Source: Leishmania infantum JPCM5
Lineage: Eukaryota; Euglenozoa; Kinetoplastea; Trypanosomatida; Trypanosomatidae
Length of the DNA stretch: 64,000 bases
Reading direction: 5' to 3'
NCBI RefSeq assembly: GCF_000002875.2
Contig: NC_009420.2
Span: 2,332,951 to 2,396,950 of the forward strand
Numbering within the stretch: the stretch's first letter is position 1; each line of letters opens with the position of its first letter. Below, piece after piece: positions 61,258 to 64,000 of this stretch. The position numbers and the translations under genes are program-made. The notes beneath the pieces were generated by a model, which was not told the DNA's origin, did no database searches, and saw only the letters and a program-made list of their open reading frames with translations.

Positions 61258-62148
61258 CTAGCAGAGGGAGCACTTGAACTGCTTTTTCTTGTGATGTCCC
61301 TGCCCGTGTTGCTCCTTAAGCGTCACACTGTTTTTCGCGCTAGACAACGCCTTCTTTTCGTTCCTGCCCCCGTTCTTTGACTTGACCGATTTCCTGAAAG
61401 CGTGCTTTATGGCATCGCCGCTCAAACTCGAATTCCCGGCAGCTGGTGGAGATGAGGACGTGGCCGCCGCGTTAGGCGCTCGTGCAGCAGGCACACCAGC
61501 GCCACCATGCTGTTCATCCGAGGTCGTCGAAGACGCTACCGCTGCGGGCGTCCCTGCCGTCGGTTCCTTTCCGTCATCTAAGCGATTACCTTTCGGCATG
61601 TCTTCGACTTGCTCCTCATCCTGCGCCGAGTTTTCGACGCACTGCTGCGCCGTGAACTCGAACAGCTGCGTTACATTAAAGTCATCCTTAGTGGACACGC
61701 GGAAAAGCGGCACCCCGAGCTGGTTGGCTAGCTTCTCCGCCTCCGTATTCGTAATGACGGCCTCGTGAGAGAGGTCGAACTTTGTCTGGCACAAGACCAT
61801 CGTAATAGGGCCACAGACGGACTCGACCCGCTGCTTCCACCCCGCGATGTTCATGAAGCTGTCGCGATCGACGGTGCTAAACGTCAGGATGGCGGCACCG
61901 GCGCCGCGGTAGTAGGCTTGCGTGAGCGCGTTAAACACTTCCTGTCCTGCGGTGTCCCAAAGCATGAGCTTCACCGTCGTGTTGGAGGACCGCAGGAACA
62001 CATCCTTTTCCATAAATTCGGCGCCGATGGTCTTGCGGTACTGCTCGACAAAGTCGCCCCTCACAAAGCGGCGCAGCATACACGTCTTGCCAACATTGCC
62101 ATCGCCCACCACGATGACCTTGATGCACTCCTCTTCGTCGCACAGCAT
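61258..62148 (-). CDS. RAB23: RAB23-type small GTPase
   Basis: The 296-residue protein has a RAB23-like GTPase domain in residues 1-165: P-loop GDGNVGKT at 15-22, TIGAEF at 40-45, WDTAGQE at 64-70, AYYRGAGA at 78-85, and FSTVDRDSF as in RAB23. RAB23 serves cilium assembly and signalling in animals, and in trypanosomes it is linked to the flagellum. The guanine-specificity motif normally NKxD reads TKFD (T122-D125). A Ser/Ala-rich C-terminal extension of about 110 residues ends in HHKKKQFKCSLC, a basic stretch and a prenylation-type Cys motif. Length exceeds the usual 237 because of this tail. The ATG at 62148 lies about 35 nt after a predicted splice AG. Confidence 0.9.
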   Translation of the reverse strand: MLCDEEECIKVIVVGDGNVGKTCMLRRFVRGDFVEQYRKTIGAEFMEKDVFLRSSNTTVKLMLWDTAGQEVFNALTQAYYRGAGAAILTFSTVDRDSFMNIAGWKQRVESVCGPITMVLCQTKFDLSHEAVITNTEAEKLANQLGVPLFRVSTKDDFNVTQLFEFTAQQCVENSAQDEEQVEDMPKGNRLDDGKEPTAGTPAAVASSTTSDEQHGGAGVPAARAPNAAATSSSPPAAGNSSLSGDAIKHAFRKSVKSKNGGRNEKKALSSAKNSVTLKEQHGQGHHKKKQFKCSLC

Positions 62149-64000
62149 GGCTCTCTTGTCGCGCTGATGCCTCTAAGTTCTACTAATACAAAAAAAAAAC
62201 GAAACGGGGAGTAGGGCAGTGCTGATGAAGCTTGGAAAGCTGGCTCGGTTGAGCAGCACGGCAGAGAAGCACACGTGGCAGCTGCAGAAGGGGGGAAGGA
62301 GGGAGGGAGGGAGGGAGGAAGAGAGAAAGCTCGGCACCTTTCTCTTGGTGAGTGGATGAGGTGCCTCTCTAGTTGTGGATTGGCGCACCTGGGCACACGC
62401 GGGGGCACGCAAAGATGATAGGATGAGGGTTGCTACAGCGCAAATCACATTCAAAAATAATAATAATAATAGAGTGACGAAAGAAGTGAACTGGAGGGAT
62501 AGCCCTGCCGTCAAAACAGGCGCCTACTAGCTATCGAGTCACTGGGTCCTTATCGCACACACGAAGAGCGTATGCTCGCGTGCGTATGTGCGTGTATGGA
62601 GACGTGTGTTGGAGCTAGACAAGGGGGAAGGAAGGAGGGCTCGGCAGTCAATGTACCGATTTCACCCGCTCCGATGCAATGCGCAGGACGAATAAGCTAC
62701 AGGTGTCTCTCCTTCGTGATAAAGAGCAGCGGTGGCGGCAGCACGGCTGCAGGCTGGTGACCCAGAGCGACCCCGGAATCCACGCCCCCAAAGAACGAAA
62801 AACAAACAAAACAGGAGGGACGATACTTTGCCGTGTGCGCGCCCCCGTCTCAGGGCTTCTCTTCCTCTGAGAAGAGTGACAACAGAAAAGCACTGCCAGA
62901 ACAACGGAACCGAGAGGAGTGCAAAGAGGTGGCCCACACACATCGAAGTGAAGTCGAGGGCGGAGAAGTACTTTCCCCCATGCACGTGGCTCGAGCAAGC
63001 CGCCGTCACCTCTCCTCCTGACCTGTTGGGCTCAGCTCCAGGTATGCTACCTGAAGACGAGCTGCCGCCGATGTTTCAACAATTTCAGCTAACGAGGAAA
63101 AGCGGCGCCGAGTCAGAAGATGCACGGATTCGCTGCGGCGGTGCCTCCAGCGCGGTCCACACAAAGAGCGAGAAATCGACAAAAACAAAAAAAAAGCAGC
63201 CGCAGTTCGCAAAAAAAAAGCTGTGATACGGCAATGCGTGCCGTTTGTGCAACTCAGACGCCACCCACAATGAACGACGAGACCACCTCCACTTCTAGGC
63301 AGCGCTCCGTAGCACACGTCTGGCGAGTCTGAAACAGCAGCGCCCCAGCACGCCAAAACAAGACACTAGAGCTAAGAAGGTGAACGTGTGAGCTTCACAT
63401 CAAACGAAATGTACCTCTTAAGGCATCGCACCCTCAGCCGTACCCCCCGGGAGGCGGCAAGAGAAGAGAAGAGGGAGAGGGAGAGCGGGTGAAGGAGTGC
63501 GACAAAACGCATTGGTATGCTAACGTGTAGGATACGGCTAAGCAGGAACCGTTACTAGCCCGCACGGTACAAGCATCGTCGCAACACGTGACAATCCAGA
63601 GATGGCCAGCCGTGGTGCAGCAGCAAAAAATGACGACGAAAGCAGCGGCTCGCAGTTTCTGGGGCAACAATATCGGTTGCAAGTACGTACGCAGAATAGG
63701 CTGTCGGAAGACAACACCGCGCTCGGTTGTGTTTTGTTTTTTCGTTGTTGTGGGCGAGGGGGGGGGCGTTACGCTTGAGGTGAACGAGCTTATAGATGTC
63801 GTGCTCGCCCTACAAGCGCACGCCAGCCAACGCAACAGCTAGACAGCGAGGATTCAGCTTGCCCGTGTGCATGGTAGCGCGACCTGGTCCGGAAGCGGTG
63901 GCAGTCAGGTAGTCATGCTCTCGGCGTGACGTCGGTAGGTACTGCGACCACTGCCGCCATTGCGCATGCGCCACCGTGTGCATGCAGAGACAGGAGATGA
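62149..64000. other. Right-edge intergenic stretch
   Basis: No supported gene in 1.85 kb. Beyond the RAB23 splice signals there is a GGGA tandem run at 62291-62318, an AAT repeat at about 62455-62471, and A-rich sequence at 63180-63220. Confidence 0.45.
62183..62204 (-). promoter_or_regulatory. Predicted trans-splice acceptor of RAB23 mRNA
   Basis: The minus strand has a run of ten T after TTTCG, then GTATTAG. The first AG is at 62183-62184, 35 nt before the ATG at 62148. The arrangement is a clear polypyrimidine-AG. Confidence 0.5.

Noticed and set aside
63434..63835. Minus-strand open frame of 133 codons near the right edge
   Set aside because: It is Ser/Thr/Pro/Cys-rich with no domain or clear start context, so it is not supported as a gene.
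1..64000. CRISPR arrays, riboswitches and bacterial-type operons
   Set aside because: The window is eukaryotic trypanosomatid DNA; no direct-repeat array or operon signal is present, and tRNA/rRNA signatures were not seen by eye.

Overview
The window looks like nuclear chromosomal DNA of a trypanosomatid flagellate, most likely Leishmania or a close relative. It is GC-rich, and every supported protein gene is intron-less and on the minus strand, as in one polycistronic directional gene cluster. Genes are separated by 0.5-4 kb stretches rich in polypyrimidine (minus-strand) tracts and CA/GT microsatellites, where trans-splicing and polyadenylation signals are expected. Two diverged copies of a roughly 300-bp dispersed repeat resemble the SIDER retroposons of Leishmania. 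No CRISPR array, rRNA or convincing tRNA was seen.

Transcription runs right to left. From the right edge: a RAB23-type GTPase (61.3-62.1 kb), a 4.3-kb gene-poor interval with a decayed zinc-finger retroelement relic (59.7-60.8 kb), a RABL6-like GTPase-domain protein (54.7-56.9 kb) and an ARL3 GTPase (53.2-53.8 kb). A gene-poor interval follows that holds a SIDER-like repeat and about 450 bp of unreliable sequence (50.7-51.2 kb). Next come a large coiled-coil protein (46.4-50.6 kb), the GARP tethering subunit VPS54 (41.4-45.1 kb), a long mitochondrial-looking protein of unknown function (37.4-40.7 kb) and a small basic protein (36.0-36.6 kb). After these lie an Apd1-like sucrase/ferredoxin protein (34.3-35.1 kb), a kelch protein (30.5-32.0 kb), a Nup50/Nup2-like FG nucleoporin with a Ran-binding domain (27.1-28.4 kb), a Fis1-like tail-anchored TPR protein with a long insertion (24.8-25.8 kb) and a small basic protein (23.0-23.6 kb).

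The left part carries a disordered protein (18.6-21.1 kb), a C2HC zinc-finger/coiled-coil protein (16.0-17.9 kb), the tRNA 2-thiolation enzyme CTU1/NCS6 (14.5-15.5 kb), selenoprotein K (13.4-13.8 kb), a divergent centrin (10.6-11.1 kb), a CNOT10-like subunit of the CCR4-NOT deadenylase (7.3-9.0 kb) and an ADCK2-like ABC1/UbiB kinase (2.4-4.0 kb). The first 2.4 kb has no gene but contains a 64-bp imperfect inverted repeat.

The strongest non-obvious signal is the selenoprotein K gene. Its apparent stop is a TGA followed by two codons (Gly, Arg) and a TAG, which reproduces the C-terminal Sec-Gly-Arg signature of the SelK family, so simple ORF calling truncates it. The genes have mixed functions, as is usual for trypanosomatid clusters, although two cilium-associated GTPases (ARL3, RAB23) lie within 9 kb of each other, with RABL6 between them.
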